This document shows positions 16,617 through 25,438 of a DNA stretch of 44,266 bases, piece after piece (the stretch's first letter is position 1; each line of letters begins with the position of its first letter). The notes under the pieces are model-generated. The model was not told where the DNA came from and ran no database searches. It saw nothing but the letters and a program-made list of their open reading frames with translations. Source of the stretch: CAZGLR01 sp964526635 (GTDB lineage: Bacteria > Zixibacteria > MSB-5A5 > GN15 > JAAZOE01); assembly GCA_964526635.1 (NCBI GenBank), contig CAZGLR010000013.1:1-44266 (forward strand), given 5' to 3'. The position numbers and the translations under genes are program-made.

Positions 16617-16734
16617 ATCTTCATATTATACGCATTTACCGGCGATATCAAAAGCCCAAACGATCTCAAGTATATACCCGCCCGGTTCGATATAGAGAAA
16701 TAGGATATTTGCTTACCGGAAGGGAGAGCCATCG

Positions 16735-18927
16735 ATGAACACCCGCAGCATTGTGCCGTTTATCTGCCTTTTTACCCTGATATGTCTTTTGTCAACTCAG
16801 CCTGCAGCGAAGGATTTTACCGCTGCCAGCCAGAATATAGATATTCAGCCATCCCGGTTATACAATGCCGCCACCGGGCAGATCAAAAAAATTCAGCCGC
16901 AACTCAGCGCCGCCGATACTTGCTTTGTTGGCGATTTCGGCGAAGCTTCGTGGCTGATTTATCCCTGGGTTATTGGCGATGAGCTCTACAAGGCCTATCA
17001 GGATCCGGCCGCTACATGCGGTAATCCCTGGCCGTTTCTGGTTGAAGCTGTCCACTATGTCGTTTATGTTCTGGCGCCATCGACCTTTGTCATTTCTGTC
17101 GATGTCGAATCGATCGACAACTCCACGCCGGGCTGCCCCAGACCTGGTACAATTCTTTCCATATCCAGCGCCTATGAAGTCGCAGTCGATACCGGGCTAT
17201 GGATACTCGAAGTTCCGCTTGATGATCCGATCAGCGTGAACGGACCGTATTTTGCGGGTGTTTATATTGGTCCGGGCGGTAATCCCGGTGAGACAGCGGT
17301 GGTTACCGATAACACCCCTATGCTGTGCCGTTCCTACAATGATTGGGGCGAAGGTTATGTTGATCTTGATACTGTCACCAACATCAATGACGGCACCAAG
17401 ATATTTCCCGGTCGTTTAATGATCTACACGGCTGGTCAGCCGGGCGGCGGTGGCGGTACTGGTGGTGATGAACCGGCGCCGGTTGCTCGTTTTATTGAAC
17501 CGACCGAGGGCCGTCTGGTCGGCTCCAGTGTCGAACTCTGGGCGGATGATGCCGCCGGCTCCAATATAATCAGCCGGGCGGTATTCGAATACGATATCGG
17601 CGGGGCATGGCTTACTATTGGCAGCGACATTGTCGATGATCCGCCGCTGCGCAACGGTGTTACCGCCTCGGGTGATGGCGACGGCCTGACTGTTTTCTGG
17701 ACCACGACCGGGTTGCCGGAAAAAAATTACCCTGTGCGTGCTATAATCTCCGATACACTCGGCCGGGCCGATACCACAGGCATGATTATCCATGTCGATC
17801 CAACACCACCGTTTGGCACAATGACCTCTCCCGCCAATGGCGATAATGTCTGCACTGGCGTTATGGCCACAGTTACGGTCCCCGACGAGGATGTCTCATA
17901 CGTCTCATTCGAATACAAACCGGCCAGCGCACAATTCAGCCTGCCAGTTTCGCCGATCAGCCAGTACCTTGCCGGGGATACCGATGGCGATCCCTACGAC
18001 GGCAACCCTGCCGGTGATGGCGAATACGGCGACTATTGCAGCGGGCCGGCTGCCGCGGCGTCGATTTTACTTTCATGGGTGGCGCGCGACAGCAAATACC
18101 TTCCTGTAATACAGGAATCAACGACTACTCTCGATCAGGCGCAGATAGCTGATCGTCTTTTCGAAGCCATGCGCATCGCCGAGAATCTCGGCACACTCGA
18201 CAATCGCTGTGTTGCGGGCATACGTGAATACATTCAGCTCCACGATGGCGGCTTCGATGTCACGGTTGATCGTAATCCGACAGCCGCTGAACTCAACCAC
18301 CTGCTGCAAAATAATGAATGTCCCGTCATGGTAGGCCTGACCGGTGCGCCCGGCCGATGGCTCGTGGCCTCCGGCGGAGGCGGACTGGCCAATGATGCCG
18401 GTGTTTACTCCTTCACATTCATCGATCCGGAACAGGCAATCTCCACAACTATGCCGGTCAAGGAAGAAGCCGGACAACTCATGGTTCAATACGATATCAT
18501 CTGGTATCCGGCTGATATACTTGTATGCATAATTCCCGATGATCACGAAGTCAGTCGTAACTATGCCGGTATTGACATGAATGCCTCCGGCGGTTGGGGA
18601 TTTTTCTGGAATACCGAATCGTTGAGCGAAGACTCGTTGTATTTTCTCCATGCTGTGGTAACCGATGCGCAGGACAATGAAACATCAACCGCCCAGTTGG
18701 TCAAAGTTGACTGCATGATTACCTATATCCCCGGAGATATGAATAACGACGGCTCAGTCAATCCCGCCGACCTGGTGTATATGACCAATTATCTCTATGG
18801 TCGCGGACCGGCTCCGCCGGCCGGCAATGCTGTTGTGGATGTCAATTGTGATGCCCTGGTGGATCTATCGGATATCATTTACTTTTATAAATACCTGTTC
18901 CAGTCCGGTCCGGCGCCATGTCCGTAA
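16735..18927 (+). CDS. Secreted dockerin protein with a degenerate C39-like domain
   Basis: 730 residues. A signal peptide (about 1-25, PFICLFTLICLLSTQPAAA-like) is followed by a beta domain (about 50-236), a Gly-rich linker (about 238-247) and an Ig-like region. About 430-600 resembles a papain/C39 peptidase fold: DYCSGPAAAASILLSW matches the usual YCGPAAA helix. However, a Ser separates Cys from Gly-Pro, and the place where the catalytic His is expected reads GRWLVASGG, so I infer an inactive or binding version. The C-terminus (about 664-730) has two dockerin segments (GDMNNDGSVNPADL, DVNCDALVDLSDI). RBS GGAAGGGAGA precedes the ATG. A convergent terminator follows. Confidence 0.85.
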   Translation: MNTRSIVPFICLFTLICLLSTQPAAKDFTAASQNIDIQPSRLYNAATGQIKKIQPQLSAADTCFVGDFGEASWLIYPWVIGDELYKAYQDPAATCGNPWPFLVEAVHYVVYVLAPSTFVISVDVESIDNSTPGCPRPGTILSISSAYEVAVDTGLWILEVPLDDPISVNGPYFAGVYIGPGGNPGETAVVTDNTPMLCRSYNDWGEGYVDLDTVTNINDGTKIFPGRLMIYTAGQPGGGGGTGGDEPAPVARFIEPTEGRLVGSSVELWADDAAGSNIISRAVFEYDIGGAWLTIGSDIVDDPPLRNGVTASGDGDGLTVFWTTTGLPEKNYPVRAIISDTLGRADTTGMIIHVDPTPPFGTMTSPANGDNVCTGVMATVTVPDEDVSYVSFEYKPASAQFSLPVSPISQYLAGDTDGDPYDGNPAGDGEYGDYCSGPAAAASILLSWVARDSKYLPVIQESTTTLDQAQIADRLFEAMRIAENLGTLDNRCVAGIREYIQLHDGGFDVTVDRNPTAAELNHLLQNNECPVMVGLTGAPGRWLVASGGGGLANDAGVYSFTFIDPEQAISTTMPVKEEAGQLMVQYDIIWYPADILVCIIPDDHEVSRNYAGIDMNASGGWGFFWNTESLSEDSLYFLHAVVTDAQDNETSTAQLVKVDCMITYIPGDMNNDGSVNPADLVYMTNYLYGRGPAPPAGNAVVDVNCDALVDLSDIIYFYKYLFQSGPAPCP

Positions 18928-18933
18928 GATTAG

Positions 18934-18964
18934 AAAAAGCCCCGGTAATTCGGGGCTTTTTTCT
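18934..18964. terminator. Bidirectional rho-independent terminator
   Basis: AAAAAGCCCCG-GTAATT-CGGGGCTTTTTT lies between the convergent dockerin and holin-candidate genes. A and T tracts on both sides let it serve both strands. Confidence 0.92.
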
Positions 18965-18965
18965 G

Positions 18966-19292
18966 CTACTTTTTGCGTGACACTGATGCTCGCACCGCCC
19001 GGCCGGCAATATCCGGCTCGATACCGCAGATAACGATCACTCGATCCACTGCTTCATCCAGCCTCTCCAGCCAGGAATGTCCGGGATAACGCGCCCGGAG
19101 ATCATCGGTGACCTCATCAGCAATAGCCGCAATCCAGGTGGCATACCGTCGCCGTTTTTCGACCTGCATCAACGGCACCAGGTATTTTTTGGTGAGATAC
19201 GCCGTAATCACACCCAGCGCTCCCCACACTCCGCCGGCGAGATCGAGAATATTGTTGCCGACAAACGAAAAGACCGTTTCAAAAATAGACAT
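18966..19292 (-). CDS. Putative phage holin (LLH-type)
   Basis: A 108-residue protein with one N-terminal membrane segment (about 14-36, DLAGGVWGALGVITAYLTKKYLVP) followed by a charged helical region (RYATWIAAIADEVTDDLRARYPGHSW). This layout resembles LL-H family holins, which form membrane lesions for lysis. It is the last gene of the phage-derived cluster, 13 bp after the fibre-like gene. No endolysin is next to it. The call rests on layout and context rather than a diagnostic motif. Confidence 0.45.
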   Translation of the reverse strand: MSIFETVFSFVGNNILDLAGGVWGALGVITAYLTKKYLVPLMQVEKRRRYATWIAAIADEVTDDLRARYPGHSWLERLDEAVDRVIVICGIEPDIAGRAVRASVSRKK

Positions 19293-19305
19293 ACTTTCCC
19301 CTACC

Positions 19306-21252
19306 TTACCATTCTAAAAGCCATGATGCCGCATCCGGCACCGTTACTGTTTTTTTCAAAATCGTGCCATCGGGTGATGCTGCCGAAACAACATACTTTC
19401 GAGTATGCGGGCTGAAATCGTCAGACGGCAGCAGATCGAAATAGAAGTACCCCAGTGAATCACTGACTGCGCTGCGTTGATACGGGCTGATAATCGCGCT
19501 GTTGAAGCGCGACGCACCTCCGGACAATTCGGCGGTGACGGTTACCCCGGAAATCGGTTGGCCATCGAAGCTGTAGAAGAATCCATAGACACGGCACATC
19601 GACGGCAGCAACGGCTGACCAGGATCAAAGGATGCTCCTCGCAGGGTATCGGTCTGGGATCCGGTGATAATGATTTCGGACTCAGGTATAAAGCTGTAGC
19701 CGGGTGCAAAACCGGTCAGCTTGTATGATCCTGCGTCGAGATTGAACTGCGCGCGACCGTTGGCATCACCGGCGCCCGAGGCGATCAGGGCCGAGTAGTC
19801 ATCGTTGTACACCGCCAGACGGGCTGACGGCACCACCTGAGCGATTACCGTATCAAGGGCGACAATAGTCACTGGAAATACACCACTGCCCGAAGGCAAC
19901 GACAATGACGAAATCCGCCTGTCCAGCAGGTAGCCGAATGATCCCGGATTTGTGTATGATATCTGCTCGGCATTCCAGATTGAGTCAACAATGCGATTGT
20001 TGACCCGTTGAATAACCGATGAATCAAGTCCCGAGGCCGAGGTCTGCGAAGCCATACTGGCCATGCTGCCGGCGGTCATATGGCCGGTGGAATCCTCATC
20101 CCAGACAGCATCGGCAATGCCGGCTTCGGTAAGCCAGTTGACAGCCGCCCGATAGGCCATCGTATCCTTGAGCAGCGCACCGATCCCGGAAAATATGAGC
20201 GAGGTGTCAAACGCCCAGAGATTGTAGATGCCGTCAAACGATATAAACCCGCTGGTATCAGCGCGGGGAATTCGGGCTGCTACGGGGCGCTGGGTTCCGG
20301 TAAGGATATCAGCGAGATAATCCGCGGCGGTTTTACTGGCGGCAATAGCACCGATATCCACCGACTGCAGCACCGAATCAACCAGTTCGACATTACCGTA
20401 GATATCACCGTCTATGTTTGCCCGCACATCGACAGTGGTTCCGGAGATATCGAAGCCATAGCCGCCGTTGTGTCCCATTGCCAGAAGCGCGGTTCCCAGC
20501 ACCGGATCGCCGCCATCGCGCCCGGAAGTCACAAACAACCCATATGGTTCTGCGCCGCCCATCTTGGCGATTTTCATCCCCCGGGCCAGATACACCGACC
20601 AGGTATCATGGCCGCTGCCGCGCACGACAATCCCGGTATCGCCGGCTGTTGGAGAAACTGTCAGTCTGGTCAGGTACAATGGTGCTCCGGTGCCATCGAG
20701 CAGCGAGCGAAGTGCCGATGCCGAGGCCGTATGATTGGCGATGCCGCCGATATTGACCACCTGGCCATAGGCGCCATCCTGAAGCGTATCCAGAACCGCC
20801 CGTAATGAATCGACAATAAGCTGTGCGTCAGCCAATTGACTGCCGATACTCCTGGAGGCATATTGAATTTGAACACGGCTGCAGTTAGTGTAGGCCGGTA
20901 AATTGCGGCGGGCACAGAAAGTGATTTCATAGACGCCATAGCGATACTGGTCGCACACATCGCTTGCGGCAGCGGTGTAGGTATACACCGGACCGATTGA
21001 TGCGACGAGGATAGAATCGATAGCCAGTGATGAGGCTACGCCGGCCATTGCGGTTACCGAATCTCCGGAGGGACCGATGACCTGGACAAAAAACGAATCA
21101 GCCGCCAGATCGGCCGGATTCCCCAGCGAATCGGTGAGAAAAACTGACACGGTTATAGAGTCCTCGCTGGTATTCCCATCGCTTACCAGCGGGACAGCCG
21201 CTGTCATGCCGCCCAACAGGGCGAGTAACAAAATGACAAAACACGTTCTCAC
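19306..21252 (-). CDS. Exported phage fibre-like protein with carboxypeptidase-regulatory-like C-terminus
   Basis: 648 residues. A clear Sec signal (MRTCFVILLLALLGGMTAA) is unusual for a virion protein. About 20-130 is an Ig-like beta domain. The middle region contains IADAVWDEDSTGHMTAGS (residues about 379-396), a signature often seen in phage fibre proteins. About 450-530 (VPSARLAVYNDD..ALIASGAGDANGRAQFNLDAGSYKLTG) and about 550-640 (YGFFYSFDGQPISGVTVTA) look like two carboxypeptidase-regulatory-like beta sandwiches. It may be a receptor-binding or surface-exposed particle protein, or a host exoprotein made from phage parts. Spaced 8 bp from the next gene upstream. Confidence 0.6.
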   Translation of the reverse strand: MRTCFVILLLALLGGMTAAVPLVSDGNTSEDSITVSVFLTDSLGNPADLAADSFFVQVIGPSGDSVTAMAGVASSLAIDSILVASIGPVYTYTAAASDVCDQYRYGVYEITFCARRNLPAYTNCSRVQIQYASRSIGSQLADAQLIVDSLRAVLDTLQDGAYGQVVNIGGIANHTASASALRSLLDGTGAPLYLTRLTVSPTAGDTGIVVRGSGHDTWSVYLARGMKIAKMGGAEPYGLFVTSGRDGGDPVLGTALLAMGHNGGYGFDISGTTVDVRANIDGDIYGNVELVDSVLQSVDIGAIAASKTAADYLADILTGTQRPVAARIPRADTSGFISFDGIYNLWAFDTSLIFSGIGALLKDTMAYRAAVNWLTEAGIADAVWDEDSTGHMTAGSMASMASQTSASGLDSSVIQRVNNRIVDSIWNAEQISYTNPGSFGYLLDRRISSLSLPSGSGVFPVTIVALDTVIAQVVPSARLAVYNDDYSALIASGAGDANGRAQFNLDAGSYKLTGFAPGYSFIPESEIIITGSQTDTLRGASFDPGQPLLPSMCRVYGFFYSFDGQPISGVTVTAELSGGASRFNSAIISPYQRSAVSDSLGYFYFDLLPSDDFSPHTRKYVVSAASPDGTILKKTVTVPDAASWLLEW

Positions 21253-21260
21253 ACTTCCCC

Positions 21261-22475
21261 CTATTTTGAAATCAAAGTGGTTGCAGCACGACGGCGCAGT
21301 GCGACAGCCTCGACGGCCGACTGCACCTCATATGTCGCATACATGCTGTAGGTCGCGTTGCTGGTACCGGTGGAACTCCAGAAGGCATCGAGTTCATGGG
21401 AATCGTGATACGAACGGCCGACTTGCTGCCTGACGTCGTAATACAGCTGCATTACTCCGGGCGACGGGTACCCGACTGCGACGCAGTATTCGGCGCCGGT
21501 GGACATTGGATGCAAGACAGCATCTGTTTGATACCAACCGGTGACAGTATCAACAATGAAGTTGGCCGGCGTTGCCAGCCGGGCATCCGGCAAGCCGCCA
21601 TCGATAGTATACGCCGCCATCATTACCTGGGACGCCGTATCCACAGCGCGGCCATAGACATGATAACGAATCACAGCTTCGGATGGACCGGCCGAATGCG
21701 TATTGAACAAACAGGCTACCGCGGTCGGTCGGGTGATCGCAACCGCACCGATTGTCATGAAGCCGAAGGTGGGATCGATTGTCACCGGATAGTCAGCATG
21801 ATTAAGAAACGATGATGGTATGCTGATGCGAAACTCCCCGGCCAGTGTATCGATAGTGAGATCGCACCAGGTCGAATCGATGCCATCCTTCGACAACGCA
21901 TCAAAGGCCAGCGGCCGAAAGATATGGCATATCTTTCCGGAAGACCCGGATCGATCGCCGGTCATGTACACCGCATATGAATTGATTATTTCAGGAGTAT
22001 AGATCGATCCTGTTTCGAACAGTGTTGTATCCTGCCGATGAAACGACAGGCCGGATGATTCATATGTAAATCGAAATATCGAATCAGCGGGCCGGTCAGC
22101 GAGAATAAACTCCCATTCGAGATCGCCATTGCCGAGGCGATACACCTGTCCCGCGTCACCGGAGCCATCGTAATCAAATCGAACGCCATCGGCCAAGGGC
22201 TGAATACGACAACTGTCATCCTGACACGATTGTGGTTTCAAATGCAGACTTAATTTCGCCTGGCCGACAGTGATATCCAGTTCAGGGACAGCCCGGCAGG
22301 CGGCAGTATCCATGATTACTGTGGCGCGATAGTGCGGTATCGGCGCATTATCGCGCGGGACCGGTGTCCAGACAGCGTACTCATGCCGCGCCTGGGCTGA
22401 TACTGGTACCTCCAGGCCGAACACCATCAGGCAAAACAGCAGCCATTGACCAATAACACCGCACTTACTTTTCAT
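21261..22475 (-). CDS. Exported phage-associated structural protein
   Basis: 404 residues from the ATG at 22475, chosen because GGGAGGAA lies seven bases upstream and the next residues form a Sec signal (IGQWLLFCLMVFGLEVPVSAQA). A longer frame to 22535 would place 20 polar residues before the signal. The middle contains SIPSSFLNHADYPVTIDPTFGF, a phrase typical of phage structural proteins. The C-terminal half looks like a beta-sandwich binding domain (VDTVTGWYQTDA). The start overlaps the end of the upstream gene by 11 bases, indicating translational coupling within the capsid cluster. Precise role unknown. Confidence 0.6.
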   Translation of the reverse strand: MKSKCGVIGQWLLFCLMVFGLEVPVSAQARHEYAVWTPVPRDNAPIPHYRATVIMDTAACRAVPELDITVGQAKLSLHLKPQSCQDDSCRIQPLADGVRFDYDGSGDAGQVYRLGNGDLEWEFILADRPADSIFRFTYESSGLSFHRQDTTLFETGSIYTPEIINSYAVYMTGDRSGSSGKICHIFRPLAFDALSKDGIDSTWCDLTIDTLAGEFRISIPSSFLNHADYPVTIDPTFGFMTIGAVAITRPTAVACLFNTHSAGPSEAVIRYHVYGRAVDTASQVMMAAYTIDGGLPDARLATPANFIVDTVTGWYQTDAVLHPMSTGAEYCVAVGYPSPGVMQLYYDVRQQVGRSYHDSHELDAFWSSTGTSNATYSMYATYEVQSAVEAVALRRRAATTLISK

Positions 22476-22773
22476 CAAGTTCCTCCCGGCGGATTTGCTC
22501 GATGATATCCCAGAATTTTTCTTCGGCCCGTTCATCCTCAGCCAGTTGCCGTTGGATTTCGAGAATCTTCAAAAGATCACCTACTTTCAGGGTTATGGAT
22601 TCATCTTTGATCTTGGCCAGAATCATCTGCTTGAGTTCCTCCAGAAGGGCCAGTTCATCGGCATGCTTCCGGGTGGCATTGATTTCGGATTCCGCCCGAT
22701 CTTGCGCTGCGTGGTGCGTTGATTTCGGCAGGACAGTCTTCGCAACGCCTTTCTTCGGTCTTTTTGCGGGCAT
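22465..22773 (-). CDS. Small charged helical phage-cluster protein
   Basis: 102 residues. A basic N-terminus (MPAKRPKKGVAK) is followed by a highly helical Lys/Glu-rich segment likely to be a coiled coil (ELALLEELKQMILAKIKDESITLKVGDLLKILEIQRQLAED). I do not recognise a family. It is tightly packed between neighbours: 2 bp from the gene upstream and overlapping the next by 11 bases. It could be a scaffold or accessory protein; this is inferred from position only. Confidence 0.55.
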   Translation of the reverse strand: MPAKRPKKGVAKTVLPKSTHHAAQDRAESEINATRKHADELALLEELKQMILAKIKDESITLKVGDLLKILEIQRQLAEDERAEEKFWDIIEQIRREELDEK

Positions 22774-22775
22774 AC

Positions 22776-23150
22776 CTATGCCCCCGTCTCAAAAATCAGC
22801 AGGTCAATCAGGGCGGTATCGCTGCCAGTCTCGGTTCGTGCGACCGTGAAGCCGGAGACGCCCTGAACTGATTTGACGAAGGCGCCGGCGCGGCTGCGGG
22901 GAATCATCACTATTGCCGGACCGGCGATAGTTTCCGGCAAATGGTTGCCCTGAACATCGACCAGATCGGTAAACAGAATTTCCTGCCTGGGACCGCCCAG
23001 TTGAGCACGGATCAGTCCGATGCGTTTTTGGGCATCGATGAATTCACAGGCGCCAAGAAAGACATCCTGTTGATATTCACTGCCCCAGACGGCCACATTG
23101 CGAACCAGCCAGGCTCGCCGCGTGCGCAGATACGCCAGTGTTGTGTTCAC
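22776..23150 (-). CDS. Hypothetical phage-cluster protein (possible head-tail completion)
   Basis: 124 residues from a GTG start at 23150 that has GGAGG eight bases upstream; an ATG in the same stretch is out of frame. No recognised motif. The composition is mixed alpha/beta, with a hydrophobic C-terminal strand (ALIDLLIFETG). The size and position after the connector-like gene fit a completion or joining protein, but this is only an inference. Confidence 0.5.
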   Translation of the reverse strand: MNTTLAYLRTRRAWLVRNVAVWGSEYQQDVFLGACEFIDAQKRIGLIRAQLGGPRQEILFTDLVDVQGNHLPETIAGPAIVMIPRSRAGAFVKSVQGVSGFTVARTETGSDTALIDLLIFETGA

Positions 23151-23159
23151 ATCATCCTC

Positions 23160-23969
23160 CTAACTCACCCGTGGGTGGGCCAGCGCCGGGCCGCCGCGGA
23201 ACCATCGCAGCAGCCGTTCGGCGGTTTCGCGATATGAACCGGATAATTCCAGCCAGAAACTCGCACCCCTGTGATCGAGATACACGCCCGAGGCGGCACT
23301 TCCGGCAGCATTGCGGCACAACAGCGACAAGGCTAGAAATGTTGCCGCGCTTTGCAGGGCCGGATCGGTCGATTCATGATGCGCGGTATCGATTGTATGC
23401 ATAATCTCCGCCTCAGCTTCGGTAATGCATTGGGCAATCTCGTCATCGCTGAAATCGCGCGCACCGACCGTGTAATCGATCAGCACTGTCTGCCCCTCCT
23501 CGATCGCGCCTCCGGTAAGGCGGCGGATGGTTCCGGACAACGGTTCAATGACATAGTCGATATCGCGGGTGAATTTCTGATAATACAAATACCACAGGGC
23601 GACCGCCGATCCGGGCACAATATCACCGCCATTGACAGCCGCAATGGTCCCGGCATTATAATCGATGACATAGTCATGATACTCAGCGAAAATTTTCGAC
23701 AACGACGTATCCGACGCACACACAACAGTTTCGGAGACCGGCATGGGGTACTGCAAGGCAATCGGATCGAGTGAGAGGGTTAACGGTTGATAAACAGGTA
23801 CGGTATTTTCGACGACTTTTACAGTCTCGGAACCATCGGCGACACGGGCGTGGGGCAGCGCCGTATCGCTGCCAACAAATAACTGCAGCGGGTAGTTGCG
23901 TACTGCACTGCCCTGCCCCTGGAGGTGCGACAGATGCGCTTTGATTTGCGTCAAACCGGTCCAGCTCAT
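23160..23969 (-). CDS. Phage head-tail connector-like structural protein (putative)
   Basis: 269 residues. The central part has DYVIDYNAGTIAAVNGGDIVPGSAV and DYVIEPLSGTIRRLTGGAIEEGQTVLIDY, two beta repeats of a type common in phage neck and baseplate proteins. A helical C-terminal part (DDEIAQCITEAEAEIMHTID) resembles connector helices. It overlaps the beta-propeller gene by four bases (ATGA), so the two are translated together. Family membership is not certain. Confidence 0.5.
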   Translation of the reverse strand: MSWTGLTQIKAHLSHLQGQGSAVRNYPLQLFVGSDTALPHARVADGSETVKVVENTVPVYQPLTLSLDPIALQYPMPVSETVVCASDTSLSKIFAEYHDYVIDYNAGTIAAVNGGDIVPGSAVALWYLYYQKFTRDIDYVIEPLSGTIRRLTGGAIEEGQTVLIDYTVGARDFSDDEIAQCITEAEAEIMHTIDTAHHESTDPALQSAATFLALSLLCRNAAGSAASGVYLDHRGASFWLELSGSYRETAERLLRWFRGGPALAHPRVS

Positions 23970-25396
23970 GAGGCACCTCCCATCTCACCACTCAAAGCAG
24001 CGATTTTCGATATTCCCGTCATCACACTTCCCACCGGCGCGGTGCCGAAAGCGTGCGTCACCTCCATACGTATCCAGTAGCCGGTATATCCTCCCAGTTG
24101 TGATGGCTGCCAGTCGGTTGGTATCGACGCAAGATCCTGCCAGAGGGCGATGTCTTTGGTGGCTGATGTAAATGACCAGGCGCCCGATTCGGGAACGAAT
24201 GATTTCCATACCTGACCATCCCAGTATTTCCAGACCACAGTTCCGCCACTGCCAACCACCGAAAGTTCAACATGGAATTGCGAGAACTGCTGCGGAAGGG
24301 CAGCGAAGATGGCATCACCCTCGGCCAGCACAAGGGCATTGGACATCGGATGGATCACATCACCGGCAGCCTGCGACACCGCCTGTGCGGTGACATCTTC
24401 GTAATCGCCGGAGGAATTGTTGAACAGCAGGACGCGTTCGGGATCATCGCGACCGGGTACCAGCGCTTCGGCGGTATTGAATCCGCCGCTGTCGCGAGTG
24501 GAGACGACCAGGCGGGTAAGATCGCTGTGGTGGTATTGGAGGTAAACGACTGCGGGATTGCCCTGATTGAAGATGACACGCGGCCAGCCAGCGGCCGCGG
24601 CATCGATCAATTCCTCGGCCGACCAGGTTGAACCGGTAAATTCGCGATATTTCAACCCGCCGGCTGTCATATAGGCGATACCCAGGCGACCGTCGCTGCT
24701 GACACCGGCGCTGAGATGATCGTTGTAGCTGCCCTCGCTTCCGAGAATAGTCTCGCCGCCCCAGATCGCCCCGCCGCTTGATTTGGCCCGGACAGCCAGT
24801 TGCGTGCCGCCCTCGGTATAGATGATGTATTGATATCCTTTGGCCTCGATCATGGTGCAGAAGGCGCTGACGGCATCGCCGGACGTGATGGTGTCCCCGG
24901 GGTTGGTATCGCTGGTCCAGGTGGCGCCATCGTCTTCAGACAGCTTGGCATTGATGTAAGACAATCCCCCTGTGTAGCGGGTATAGGCAATCCATATCTG
25001 CCCGGTCGATAATTTGCAGATCACCGGAAAAGATGCATCGGCGGCAGAGAAAATTGTCTGAGTGGTTTCAATGCTCCACCCACCATCGGCAAAGCCCAGC
25101 CGGACAAAACACAACTCGTCGGATAGGTTTATGTAGGCCGCATATATGTCGCCGGTTCCGGAAATCACGGCGCTGAATGGCGCATCACGGCAGTCGGTCG
25201 CAATCTGCTGTGACGATGAAAACACGGTGTAGGGAGCATCGGCCCAGACCATCTCGAGCGTCCCGTAGACGGGGATATATAGAACCGCAATCCGTCCGGC
25301 AAAAGCGCCGCCTTCAACGCGCAGGATAATCCCGCCATTAGGACCGCCCAGCGAATGAACCGCCGATGTTGTCGATATTACTGTGTGCATAATCAT
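23966..25396 (-). CDS. Sialidase-like beta-propeller phage protein
   Basis: 476 residues. About 1-330 is a chain of short beta repeats with an Asp-box (SEDDGATWTS) and related motifs (WSIETTQTIFSAADASFPVICKLSTGQIWIAYT, LGIAYMTAGGLKYREFTGSTWS), as in six-bladed sialidase-like propellers. The C-terminal ~120 residues form a separate beta domain (VVWKYWDGQVWKSFVPE). I see no full set of sialidase catalytic residues, so binding to a glycan or cell surface is more likely than hydrolysis. It lies just after the capsid gene and could be a receptor-binding protein. Start ATG at 25396. Confidence 0.6.
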   Translation of the reverse strand: MIMHTVISTTSAVHSLGGPNGGIILRVEGGAFAGRIAVLYIPVYGTLEMVWADAPYTVFSSSQQIATDCRDAPFSAVISGTGDIYAAYINLSDELCFVRLGFADGGWSIETTQTIFSAADASFPVICKLSTGQIWIAYTRYTGGLSYINAKLSEDDGATWTSDTNPGDTITSGDAVSAFCTMIEAKGYQYIIYTEGGTQLAVRAKSSGGAIWGGETILGSEGSYNDHLSAGVSSDGRLGIAYMTAGGLKYREFTGSTWSAEELIDAAAAGWPRVIFNQGNPAVVYLQYHHSDLTRLVVSTRDSGGFNTAEALVPGRDDPERVLLFNNSSGDYEDVTAQAVSQAAGDVIHPMSNALVLAEGDAIFAALPQQFSQFHVELSVVGSGGTVVWKYWDGQVWKSFVPESGAWSFTSATKDIALWQDLASIPTDWQPSQLGGYTGYWIRMEVTHAFGTAPVGSVMTGISKIAALSGEMGGAS

Positions 25397-25438
25397 CCTT
25401 ACTCCTGCCCGGCGGGTATACCGCCGGGCAGGCAGGGT

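Noticed and set aside
20080..20805. A 241-codon plus-strand frame within the fibre-like gene
   Set aside because: It is antisense to a gene with a signal peptide and recognisable phage fibre motifs.
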